From a virus, in the IMG/VR virus record IMGVR_UViG_3300046387_000975, positions 1-48,233 of that record: a stretch of 48,233 nucleotides of DNA, one strand, 5' to 3'. The translations under genes and the position numbers were made by a program. This document shows positions 20,243 to 28,601 of this stretch, one piece after another; the stretch's first letter is position 1, and every line of letters starts with the position of its first letter. Under the pieces are notes generated by a model. It ran no database searches. It saw only the letters and a program-made list of their open reading frames with translations, and had not been told where the DNA came from.

Positions 20243-21184
20243 ATGGAACCTGGATTTCACTCATCAAAAGAAACAATATCGTATCCGATATCTAATAGAG
20301 AAGCATATCAATCAAGAATTCGATTTGTTGTTAAAGAAGCCAGTAGTCTCAGAGAAGAATTTAATAGCATTATGAATGCGCCTCAGGCTGTTGCCGATGT
20401 CGACGCTCCAGGATTGCAAGCAGAGATCGAGGCTCAGGCCGCCTTAGATAAAGAAAGACAAGCAACAAAATTAGCTCAAGCTGGGCCAACTTATACGCAA
20501 AGTGAAACCGCACCAGTAATTGCTTTATTTGCTCCAATTTCTATGCAGTTTAATGACGCTGTCGACTATGGTAATACTATTAACTTAGGCGTGCTTGGAG
20601 CAGATACCTCTGCGGCTGTAGCTGGTGGAAAAACTCTTGGAGCGGCCGCTCTAGGAGCTGTCGGAAAAACTGGAACGTCAATTGTTGATCTCTTTAAAAC
20701 AGGTATCGATATTGGAAGCGAAACTGCAGCGGTTGCAGCAACTCGTTTTACTCCTACAGACTTTGGTAAAAATATAGTTAGAGCTATAACACAAGTTACG
20801 GCAAATCCTAATACTCGTGTACTTTTTAATAATGTAAATATTAGACAGTTTAATTTCACATTTAAAATGATTCCTACATCACGTAATGAATCAATTGTAA
20901 TTGAAAATATAGTAAAGCATTTTAGAAAAGAGATGTATCCGGAACTGATTGCCGCTAACGTTGGATTTAAATTCCCTAACGCTTTTGGTATTGAAGTAAA
21001 ACACAAAAATAACGAAGTTAAGTTTCAAAAATTTCCGGACTGTTTTTTAATGGCTGTCGACACGGTATACAATTCCACTAGCGGAGTGTTTCATGCTGAA
21101 GGATATCCCTCAGAGGTTGATATGACTCTTCGATTTATTGAAATGAGACAGCTGAATAAAAAGGATATTGAGGAAGGACTGTAG
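20243..21184 (+). CDS. 48: Baseplate tail-tube cap gp48-like, 313 aa
   Basis: gp48 sits between the baseplate hub and gp54 and caps the tube. The C-terminal half has the diagnostic run NTRVLFNNVNIRQFNFTFK (near residues 194-212), IENIVKHFRKEMYPEL (near 223-238) and VDMTLRFIEMRQL at the end. The N-terminal part is alanine/glycine-rich and less conserved. T4 gp48 is 364 residues. AGGA precedes the ATG by 8 bases. It heads the plus-strand operon behind a late box, with gp53 immediately after. Confidence 0.82.
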   Translation: MEPGFHSSKETISYPISNREAYQSRIRFVVKEASSLREEFNSIMNAPQAVADVDAPGLQAEIEAQAALDKERQATKLAQAGPTYTQSETAPVIALFAPISMQFNDAVDYGNTINLGVLGADTSAAVAGGKTLGAAALGAVGKTGTSIVDLFKTGIDIGSETAAVAATRFTPTDFGKNIVRAITQVTANPNTRVLFNNVNIRQFNFTFKMIPTSRNESIVIENIVKHFRKEMYPELIAANVGFKFPNAFGIEVKHKNNEVKFQKFPDCFLMAVDTVYNSTSGVFHAEGYPSEVDMTLRFIEMRQLNKKDIEEGL

Positions 21185-21185
21185 A

Positions 21186-21920
21186 ATGCAATATTTTAAT
21201 TCATTCAACGACGTTTTATATAAATTTGGTGACGAGGCCTCAACTGTATTAACACAAGATTTATCGGCATACGTAAGTCTTATCGATGATATTAAAGATG
21301 ATGCATCAACATATGAAAAAGGATATATTCCGGAGGGTATGAGGCCTGATCAGCTATCGTTTCAATTATATGGAACTACAATATATCATTGGACGTTTTA
21401 TTTACTTAATGATGAACTAAGACTGCAAGGTTGGCCTTTGACTACAACAGAATTAGATGAAACAATTAAACATGAATTTAGTCATACTACTCTTACTACA
21501 CGCGCAGATATAACTTCTAAATTTAAGGAAGGCCAAACAGTTAGTGGATCTGCTTCAGGCGCTACCGGTACCATAGTACATAGAGTTTTAGATTTTGGCC
21601 AAATACTTTTAAAGGATACTGTTGGAACATTTAGAGCTGGTGAGGCAGTAACGTCTGTTAACTCTAGTGCGGTAACAGAATCTATAGTGATTGTAAGTGG
21701 TGAAAAAGAATACAATGCTGCACATCATTATATCTCAAATAGTTTATCTGATACAATTGTAGATATTGATCCAGCAATTGGACCAGGTCAGTTAGTTACA
21801 GAAGTAACTAATTATGAATGGTACACAGAAGAAAATAATAAATTAAGAAACATCAAAGTTATTCGTCCTAATATTATTAATACTTTAGTTTCATCATACA
21901 AGCAGGCGCTTAAAAAATGA
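21186..21920 (+). CDS. 53: Baseplate wedge protein gp53 with inserted beta domain, 244 aa
   Basis: The N-terminal third is gp53: MQYFNSFNDVLYKFGD, DLSAYVSLIDDIKDD, then LSFQLYGTTIYHWTFYLLN (residues 61-79). The middle (about 105-170) is an insert with TVSGSASGATGTIVHRV and FRAGEAVTS, a pattern also found in gp8 and the DUF4815 protein here. The gp53-like tail resumes with NEWY-type residues near the end. I start at ATG 21186 with AGGAAGGA seven bases upstream; the TTG at 21168 lies inside gp48. It overlaps gp27-like by 4 bases. Confidence 0.85.
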   Translation: MQYFNSFNDVLYKFGDEASTVLTQDLSAYVSLIDDIKDDASTYEKGYIPEGMRPDQLSFQLYGTTIYHWTFYLLNDELRLQGWPLTTTELDETIKHEFSHTTLTTRADITSKFKEGQTVSGSASGATGTIVHRVLDFGQILLKDTVGTFRAGEAVTSVNSSAVTESIVIVSGEKEYNAAHHYISNSLSDTIVDIDPAIGPGQLVTEVTNYEWYTEENNKLRNIKVIRPNIINTLVSSYKQALKK

Positions 21921-23248
21921 GCACTATTGATAGCCAGCGCGGGTTTACAATACTTTCTGCTATACTAAGTACAGATCGTAATGATGCATCAATTGATCTT
22001 GCGGCTGCTATAACTGACATTGATATATACGAACATTTAGATAAACCGTATCTAACCGGTAATTTTGTATTTGTTGATACTCATGCAATTGTACAACAAA
22101 TTAATATGATGGGAATAGAAAAATTAGAACTAAAATTAGAAACTGTTACTAAAAATGTTATTGAAAAAACGTTTCGTATCGTAAAAATAAATAAGGCTAT
22201 AAAGACTAATGACCGTAGTGAATTAATTGTCCTTGATGTAGTTGAAGAGCATGCATTTATTTCAAATGCTATTAATGTAAATAAGGCTTATACAGGAACT
22301 CCTGCAACGATTATAAGTAACATCGCTAGTAGCTTTTTAGAAAAAGATGTGCAAGGTACCTTTGATACATTTCAAGGTAATATGAAAGTTATTGTGCCGA
22401 ATATGACTCCTATTGCAGCCATAAAGTGGATGCAACAAAGAGCCACAAATAAAGATGGTATGCCATATTATGTGTATTCTCTTTTAACAAGCAATTTTTT
22501 GCAGCTTAATCATTTAGGAACTTTATTACAAAGAGAACCAAATAATAAAGACAGACCCTTTGTTTATTCACAAGCAGGCATACATAATCCAGTAGATGTT
22601 ACAAAATATCATGTAATTGAATCTTATAAACAAGAAAATACGGAAAACTTATTTCAATTAATATCAGACGGATATGTGGGTGCAAGATATAATTTTCTAA
22701 ATGTATCTGATGGCTATCCAGAGCCCGTAGATTTTGATGTTAAAAAAGATGTATTTGACATGATGAAGAATAAAAATTATTTAGGAAAAAATCAAGACAA
22801 TTATAATTTTCCTACTAATACAAAAATCAAATCTAATACTTTAAACGAGCAGAGATCAAAGGTTATTTCTCGTATTACGTCAAGTAATTTATATGAAGGA
22901 TTTGGTGATTTTAAATCATATGGCGAAGAAATAAAAAAATCTGATTATAATAAGCAAATATGTGGAGAGGCAATTAAAAAGCATTTGGCTAAATCTCCAT
23001 TATCTATTAGTGTTAATGGTGCACCATTTTTAATAACTGGTAGTAACTTAACTACAGGAACTGTATTAAGATTAAAATTCTTTGATTCGAATACATTTGA
23101 TGATGCTGAAAATAAAGAGTTAGGCATAGATAAAAAGAAGTCTGGCGATTATATAGTATACGCAACGAGACATTCGTTTAAGATTGAAAAATATGATTTA
23201 AATTTATTATGTACTAAAATTGCAGACTACACTGGAGAAAACTTGTGA
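21917..23248 (+). CDS. 27: Baseplate central hub gp27-like, 443 aa
   Basis: gp27 trimers form the hub ring that holds the gp5 needle. Support: position between gp53 and a gp5-like protein, a suitable length (T4 391), and the opening of hub domain 1, with DIDIYEHLDKPYLTGNFVFVD (residues 34-54) and LKLETVTKNVIEKTFRIVKINK. A KWMQQRATNKDGMPYYVYS block near 175 is typical of hub proteins of the gpD/gp27 fold. The C-terminal domain has GDYIVYATRHSFK. Coupled by ATGA on both sides. Confidence 0.78.
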   Translation: MSTIDSQRGFTILSAILSTDRNDASIDLAAAITDIDIYEHLDKPYLTGNFVFVDTHAIVQQINMMGIEKLELKLETVTKNVIEKTFRIVKINKAIKTNDRSELIVLDVVEEHAFISNAINVNKAYTGTPATIISNIASSFLEKDVQGTFDTFQGNMKVIVPNMTPIAAIKWMQQRATNKDGMPYYVYSLLTSNFLQLNHLGTLLQREPNNKDRPFVYSQAGIHNPVDVTKYHVIESYKQENTENLFQLISDGYVGARYNFLNVSDGYPEPVDFDVKKDVFDMMKNKNYLGKNQDNYNFPTNTKIKSNTLNEQRSKVISRITSSNLYEGFGDFKSYGEEIKKSDYNKQICGEAIKKHLAKSPLSISVNGAPFLITGSNLTTGTVLRLKFFDSNTFDDAENKELGIDKKKSGDYIVYATRHSFKIEKYDLNLLCTKIADYTGENL

Positions 23249-24057
23249 TTGATTATTACGGTGACAATAATCGCTGGTTCATTGGTAAGGTCATGTCTAT
23301 TGATGATCCTCAACAATTGGGCAGAGTGCAAATTCGTATCTTCGGTATACATGGTGACGAAAAAACTGATATTGCACAATCTGATTTACCATGGGCTCAA
23401 GTAGTAGTACCAGTAACAGAAGGTCAATCTTCAGGTATTGGTGCAACAACTGGTATTAAAAATCAAACTCAAGTCTATGGAATCTTTTTAGACGGAAAAG
23501 ATTCACAGCTTCCTCTTGTACTTGGAGGTATACCAAAAATTGAGTCTATAAAAGAAAGAAGAGATAAACCTTTAACACTAATTGGCGGAAGTAACACAGA
23601 GCGCGCATTTAATTTCTTTATATCAGCTGAAGGTGGGGAATTTACTCCTCAACAGGCCTGTGGAATTATAGGTAATTTACTTGCAGAATCTGGATCAGGC
23701 GTTGAGACTGATATTAATCCTCTTGCACAGAATGCTGAAGAAGGATCTTTTGGTATAGCACAATGGAATCCTGCAGAAGCCGCAGGTTATAGATTAAACG
23801 TATTAAAATTATTTTGTGATGAAAGAGGATATAATTACCAAGAACTGTATCCTCAACTAGAATATATTAAATATGAATTACATCGCTATAGCTATCTTGG
23901 TTTAGCAGAGCTACGCGAAGCAAATACACCACGTGAAGCATCAATTGTATTTGAGAAGAAGTATGAGCGACCTGCAGAAGGAAGCACACAAAGACGTATT
24001 AACTATGCTGAAGAAATATTCGAAAAAATGACCAGTGAGCCGGTTGGACCAAGATGA
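23245..24057 (+). CDS. 5: gp5-like OB-fold protein with phage tail lysozyme domain, 270 aa
   Basis: Residues 8-98 are the OB-fold of the gp5 needle base (WFIGKVMSIDDPQQLGRVQIRI, then LPLVLGGIP). Residues 115-265 form a tail lysin: AFNFFISAEGGEFTPQQACGI, GNLLAESGSG with the likely catalytic E148, then GSFGIAQWN near 167. This matches the Phage_tail_lys type, not the T4 lysozyme domain of T4 gp5. It cuts peptidoglycan during injection. T4 gp5 continues into a beta-helix in the same chain; here that part is in a separate gene. It uses a GTG start overlapping the gp27 stop. Confidence 0.82.
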   Translation: MIDYYGDNNRWFIGKVMSIDDPQQLGRVQIRIFGIHGDEKTDIAQSDLPWAQVVVPVTEGQSSGIGATTGIKNQTQVYGIFLDGKDSQLPLVLGGIPKIESIKERRDKPLTLIGGSNTERAFNFFISAEGGEFTPQQACGIIGNLLAESGSGVETDINPLAQNAEEGSFGIAQWNPAEAAGYRLNVLKLFCDERGYNYQELYPQLEYIKYELHRYSYLGLAELREANTPREASIVFEKKYERPAEGSTQRRINYAEEIFEKMTSEPVGPR

Positions 24058-26096
24058 TACAAAGAGCAAAAAATACTAATATTATACATCTGTCAGCAGT
24101 ACCACTAGAAATTAATAGTGTTACTGTAAAATCTGCTGGTAAAAATTTCTTTACCAATATTAATAACTATACACTAACTGGTAAGACAATTACTCTAAAG
24201 AAAGTGTATACAGAAATTAAAGTAGATTTTCTTACTCAGCAAGAAAAACAAGATTCTCAAGCAGTAGATAAAGGTGATTTTAATTTTAAACTATTAAATA
24301 TAGGTAAAACAAATCCACTTGATCTTATTACTGCATCATCGAAGACTGCACAGTCAAATCGAATTGCGGTACAAGGATCAAAAGCTATTGATGTAAATCA
24401 GTTACTTGGTGGTTTTCTTACACTTTCGAAAAACACTAAACAAAATCAAACTGTTACTGATGAGCCGGTTGTTTCTATTATTACTGACGGTGTACCAAAT
24501 GTTACTGTTAAAAAGACATCAGACGAAAAAGGTAATATTTCAATTTTAACTAATACTACCACAGAAGATGGTTTACTTAATACGACTATTGTAACAGCAA
24601 ATCCTGCTGGCATCAAAGCTGCATTAACTGATGTAATCGGTGTTTCAGAAAATCAAACAAAACTTGTGTTGCAACAAACATCAACATCACCGGATAAAGT
24701 AACTACGGTTATTAATAAAGATATATCAACCGAAGTAATCAAAGATGCACAAACTATCATTAAAAAATCAAATCGTACTTTAGGTAATCCAGTTGGAAGT
24801 GATTTACCTTTCGGTTCATTAGGTAATAGTTTTGGTAATATATTAGGTGCAGTACTTGGCGCAATTAAAGGAATTCCTGCCGCAAAAAAATTCGGTGATG
24901 TTATGCCTGGTACACCTCCAGGACTTATAATTCCAGAAAATGTTATACCTCCTCAAAACATCATTGAGAAATCAGGTAATACTAACATAGCAGCAACTAC
25001 TAAACCTACAAATAATGCTAGTCCTAACATTAAACCTACAAACAAACCCTATGTTGTTTCATCAGCTGTATCTGGCTGGAAAGGAGTTGCAACTCCTTTA
25101 TCTACTGGTGAATATGTATTTGAGATCGTGCACACTACTGAAGAACTAGAAGCTGAATTAAGAAATAGTATACGTGATATCACAACTGCTATTGTGCACT
25201 GGAGTAAGACACATAGTGATACTCCTCTTAATGCTAGAGACGTACATAAGCTACATATGGCTGAACAATGGGAAGCACTTGGTGCTGACGAAGATGCTCT
25301 TAAGATCTTAGTTGATCAGGGAGCTAAGAACGGTATCAATTGGCATTATGTTATTAAAAAAGATGGTACTATTCAAAGAGGCCGACCCCTTGATGTAGAA
25401 TCAGGAGAAACTGTTGGATTTACGGCTAATACGATACATATTGGATTTGTTGCGGGATACTCAGTTCCGTTTGGAACTCCTAATTCAGAGCTAACACTCG
25501 GGTCAGCATCTATTACATCTGAGCAATGGAAATCATTTGATCAGTTCTTAGAGGCATTCTATAAGGCTTATCCTGGAGGAGAAGTATTAGGCTATAGAGA
25601 AATAGATAAAACTACTTCTGCGCCTGGATTTGATGTAAGTGCATATGCCGCAAGTAAATATGATAAGACATCTATATATGATGATGCATCAACGTTGCAT
25701 CAAGCTTATTCGCCAGAAGAGCAGATTAACGTAAAGCCAAAAACTGTGAAAAAGCCTTCGGCAACTACTATTGACATACCACCTGATCCTGCAGAATTAT
25801 CAGTGGCAGATGTAGATACTAAACCTACTGATGCTAAACTTGAGCAAAATAGCAAAAGCTATTCTAAATTAGATCGCGATCTAAAATCTCTACAAAGAGA
25901 TATTGTTAATAATAAGTCATCGATTGAAGAATTAGAGAATTCTCCTGGCGCTGATCGATTAAAACTTATTGCAAGAGTAAAGAACGATACAATACGTTTA
26001 GACGCAAAGCGCAATGAGTTAAATCAAATTAGAAAAGATTTAATAAATGATGGTTATACATATGATCATAAGAATGACACTTGGAGTAAGACATAA
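24054..26096 (+). CDS. Baseplate-associated N-acetylmuramoyl-L-alanine amidase, 680 aa
   Basis: The N-terminal ~340 residues are Asn/Thr/Lys-rich and repetitive with no known domain; a short GSLGNSFGNILGAVLGAIKG segment sits near 260. From about 375 an Amidase_2/PGRP-like domain appears: IVHWSKTHSD (H382), GINWHYVIKKDGTIQRGRP, TIHIGFV (H462) and SAPGFDVSAY (D527), so His-His-Asp zinc ligands are intact. The C-terminal ~90 residues are a charged coiled coil. It lies between the two halves of the gp5 needle with ATGA coupling, so it is probably part of the baseplate tip and cleaves the peptide side chain from the glycan. Confidence 0.78.
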   Translation: MIQRAKNTNIIHLSAVPLEINSVTVKSAGKNFFTNINNYTLTGKTITLKKVYTEIKVDFLTQQEKQDSQAVDKGDFNFKLLNIGKTNPLDLITASSKTAQSNRIAVQGSKAIDVNQLLGGFLTLSKNTKQNQTVTDEPVVSIITDGVPNVTVKKTSDEKGNISILTNTTTEDGLLNTTIVTANPAGIKAALTDVIGVSENQTKLVLQQTSTSPDKVTTVINKDISTEVIKDAQTIIKKSNRTLGNPVGSDLPFGSLGNSFGNILGAVLGAIKGIPAAKKFGDVMPGTPPGLIIPENVIPPQNIIEKSGNTNIAATTKPTNNASPNIKPTNKPYVVSSAVSGWKGVATPLSTGEYVFEIVHTTEELEAELRNSIRDITTAIVHWSKTHSDTPLNARDVHKLHMAEQWEALGADEDALKILVDQGAKNGINWHYVIKKDGTIQRGRPLDVESGETVGFTANTIHIGFVAGYSVPFGTPNSELTLGSASITSEQWKSFDQFLEAFYKAYPGGEVLGYREIDKTTSAPGFDVSAYAASKYDKTSIYDDASTLHQAYSPEEQINVKPKTVKKPSATTIDIPPDPAELSVADVDTKPTDAKLEQNSKSYSKLDRDLKSLQRDIVNNKSSIEELENSPGADRLKLIARVKNDTIRLDAKRNELNQIRKDLINDGYTYDHKNDTWSKT

Positions 26097-27523
26097 TGGC
26101 TGATATTCCTGAAATTAAACAGTTAACAGCTGTTGAGATCTCATCGATGAGTGATGAAAAATCGGCGTTTGATGATGCATCAGGTGTAATGCCTAAACGC
26201 GACTATCTTAACGTTGCTAGTACTAACTTAGCATCACGTGGACTTAAGCGAAATTCTTTATATATTGGAGGAGGTGATCATAATCTTAATTTAGATCTTC
26301 CTCCACAACTTAATTCTCAATATCCTTTAAATCAAGTAAGAGAAACTATATCAGGTCATGTCACAGAAATTGATGACACACCTGGTAATGAACGAATGCT
26401 GTTTAAGCATAAGACTGGATCAGGTGTAGAGTTTAGAGCAGATGGTTCATGTGTAATTTCATCAACAAATAATTCAGTAAGAGTAACGGTCGGTGATGAT
26501 AAAGTAATTGTAGAAGGCGATGCACACTTATCGTATAATGGCAATTTAACAATGGATGTTACTGGTGACTTTGACCTAAAAGTCGGAGGAGATTATAATG
26601 TCCGTGTTGGTGGTGATAACACTGAAGAAGTAATTGGTTCTGTAAAGCAAAGAGTCCATCGAGATAAAGAATCAAATGTGCATCAGAATAGATCTGAGTA
26701 TATCCTAGGTGTCACCACAGAGACGCGGTTAGGAGATCATAATACTATTGTTAAGGGTAACGTAAGAAATTATACAGAAGGATCTGTAGAGTTTCTTAAT
26801 AGTGGTACGCTAACAATGACCGCTGAAAAAGAAATTATAATGTCTTCTCCTAATATCAATATTGGCGCTAACTCTTTAACAGTTGTAGGTGATAGTGGTA
26901 CAATTGGAGGCGAGAATATTATTGGATATGATTATAATCACTATACTGGCCACTCAATTGAAGCTGGTGATACTATTACTACTGCTACTACCTATTCTGA
27001 TCGAGTTAACTCTACATCGATGCATGCTACTACATTCCATGGTGACTTAACTGGTAAAGCAGCTCGAGCTGGTGATGCTGATCGATCTGCCGCTCCCGGA
27101 CCGGGCGGCGGTTCTATGTCGACTGTAACCGAAACAGCTGCAGCAGTAGATCCTAAGGCAACAGTATTACCTACGCCCGTAATTATGACAGATTATATAA
27201 CAAAGTCGAGTAAGGGTGCACGAATTGTAACTATCGATACTGGTGACGTTATGAAGAAACAATTAAATAAAAATGATGATTATGGTGGAGTTTCTGATCG
27301 TAAGTTGTCGACCGCTGAAATACGATCTAAGATGAGAGATACAAACACTTCATCAAATACGAAGTTTGTAGGAGCACAAATCGCAGAAGGTAAGCTATCT
27401 CCTACATATATTAATCAAATACCTCCTAAAATTGGTAGAACTGCAACTTTAGAAACACAACCTAGACGTGGTAAAAATCGTATAGGTCAATCTGACGGAC
27501 AAATTGCAAGGTTCTTAACATGA
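26096..27523 (+). CDS. 5: Needle beta-helix protein (gp5 C-terminal/VgrG-like spike), 475 aa
   Basis: Residues 115-265 show the repeating G-D-x-x-x-x-V pattern of the gp5 C-terminal triple-stranded beta-helix (NGNLTMDVTGDFDLKVGGDYNVRVGGDN, then a run of short beta turns to NINIGANSLTVVG). Before it is a linker domain with SGHVTEIDDTPGNER (OB/VgrG-like entry), and after it a GDLTGKAARAGDADRS block that recurs in needle tips. It forms the membrane-piercing spike. In T4 this is the C-terminal part of gp5; here it is separate. A TAATG overlap links it to the amidase. Confidence 0.8.
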   Translation: MADIPEIKQLTAVEISSMSDEKSAFDDASGVMPKRDYLNVASTNLASRGLKRNSLYIGGGDHNLNLDLPPQLNSQYPLNQVRETISGHVTEIDDTPGNERMLFKHKTGSGVEFRADGSCVISSTNNSVRVTVGDDKVIVEGDAHLSYNGNLTMDVTGDFDLKVGGDYNVRVGGDNTEEVIGSVKQRVHRDKESNVHQNRSEYILGVTTETRLGDHNTIVKGNVRNYTEGSVEFLNSGTLTMTAEKEIIMSSPNINIGANSLTVVGDSGTIGGENIIGYDYNHYTGHSIEAGDTITTATTYSDRVNSTSMHATTFHGDLTGKAARAGDADRSAAPGPGGGSMSTVTETAAAVDPKATVLPTPVIMTDYITKSSKGARIVTIDTGDVMKKQLNKNDDYGGVSDRKLSTAEIRSKMRDTNTSSNTKFVGAQIAEGKLSPTYINQIPPKIGRTATLETQPRRGKNRIGQSDGQIARFLT

Positions 27524-28143
27524 TATATTTACCAGATCAATCATACAATCCAGAGTATCAACCAAAAATTACTTCACGGGTTAAGTTAGCACCAGGTATA
27601 ACTATAGCTAAATTTCTTGGCGGCTATGGCGATCAAGTTACATTAGCTCATATTGAAACTGAAGCAGAAAAGCTAAACATTGCAAAGCATTTGTATATGC
27701 ATGCACAAGCGATGCGCACGATCGATACTCACCAAGGTGAGTTTGCCGATTTTAGATTAATTGTAGCTGAAGGTTTATATCGTAAAGCGCCGGATGAAGT
27801 GCTTGACATTAATAGCATTAATTATAAAATGACTTTAGGTCAAGCAGTAGTATATGAATTACTTGATTTTAGTGGTCAAACAAATTTAGAAAAAGTATTT
27901 GACCTTGCAGTGTTTTGGAAAGATAATTTACAATTTGAAAAGCTTATTTTAGATTATGACACATATAACCCAGATGGATCAGTAAATGGCCAAGTTATTT
28001 TAATTATGCCTGAAATTTCTGCTAACTGGGAATTACAATATAAAAATAAAATAGAAACGCGCTTCAATAATTTTGTACAAAGTACAAATGAATTGATTGA
28101 AATTAAAAACGATGAAACTGAAGAAAACGTAAAAGTTTACTAA
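27520..28143 (+). CDS. Hypothetical baseplate-operon protein, 207 aa
   Basis: Not recognised. The ATG overlaps the needle gene by four bases, and gp25 follows, so it should belong to the baseplate hub or wedge set. It has an alpha/beta sequence with YLPDQSYNPEYQPKITS at the start, an IDTHQGEFADFRLIVAEGLY block near residue 70, and a C-terminal LIMPEISANWELQYKNKIETR. The middle His/Asp/Glu-containing block could be a degenerate peptidase-like site, but no complete metal motif is visible. Confidence 0.6.
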   Translation: MIYLPDQSYNPEYQPKITSRVKLAPGITIAKFLGGYGDQVTLAHIETEAEKLNIAKHLYMHAQAMRTIDTHQGEFADFRLIVAEGLYRKAPDEVLDINSINYKMTLGQAVVYELLDFSGQTNLEKVFDLAVFWKDNLQFEKLILDYDTYNPDGSVNGQVILIMPEISANWELQYKNKIETRFNNFVQSTNELIEIKNDETEENVKVY

Positions 28144-28157
28144 TAAATAGATAAGTT

Positions 28158-28601
28158 ATGCCAGTACGTTCATTTGCAATCGAAGATGGAAATATCAACT
28201 CTTCAACGTTAGTTGTAGCGCGCAAACGCGTCTATAAAGATCTAGATCTGTCTTTTGCAAAAAAACCTGACAATGATGTGTATAAAAAAATAGATGCTGC
28301 AGCAGTTAAGCAGTCGGTAAAAAATATTTTATTAACTAATAGTACTGAAAAGCCGTTCGCACCTAACTTTGGAGGTAATCTAAATAATTTTCTATTTAAT
28401 TTAGATACCGAATTTGATTTAGATTTACTTGAAGATCAAATTATACAAAGGGTGGATATGTTTGAGCCGCGCGCAAAGATTGTAAATGTGGATTTGCAAG
28501 TTAGTGGAAACTACAACACTGTTAATGCGTCCGTAACATTTAGAATTTTAAGTACTAATGAAGAAGATACAATTGAATTAAATTTAACGAGGTTAAGATA
28601 A
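28158..28601 (+). CDS. 25: Baseplate wedge gp25, 147 aa
   Basis: Matches the GPW/gp25 family: AVKQSVKNILLTNSTEKPFAP (near residues 49-69), NFGGNLNNFLFN (near 71-82), and DLLEDQIIQRVDMFEPRAKI (near 90-110). gp25 is the wedge-sheath interface, starting sheath assembly. T4 gp25 is 132 residues; this one has a slightly longer N-terminus. The ribosome site is weak (GATAAG) and an AT-rich AATAAATA lies just upstream. The stop abuts gp6. Confidence 0.92.
   Translation: MPVRSFAIEDGNINSSTLVVARKRVYKDLDLSFAKKPDNDVYKKIDAAAVKQSVKNILLTNSTEKPFAPNFGGNLNNFLFNLDTEFDLDLLEDQIIQRVDMFEPRAKIVNVDLQVSGNYNTVNASVTFRILSTNEEDTIELNLTRLR

Noticed and set aside
28142-28149. AATAAATA before gp25 as a late promoter
   Set aside because: Not the exact TATAAATA, and transcription would begin about three bases before the ATG; more likely an AT-rich gap.
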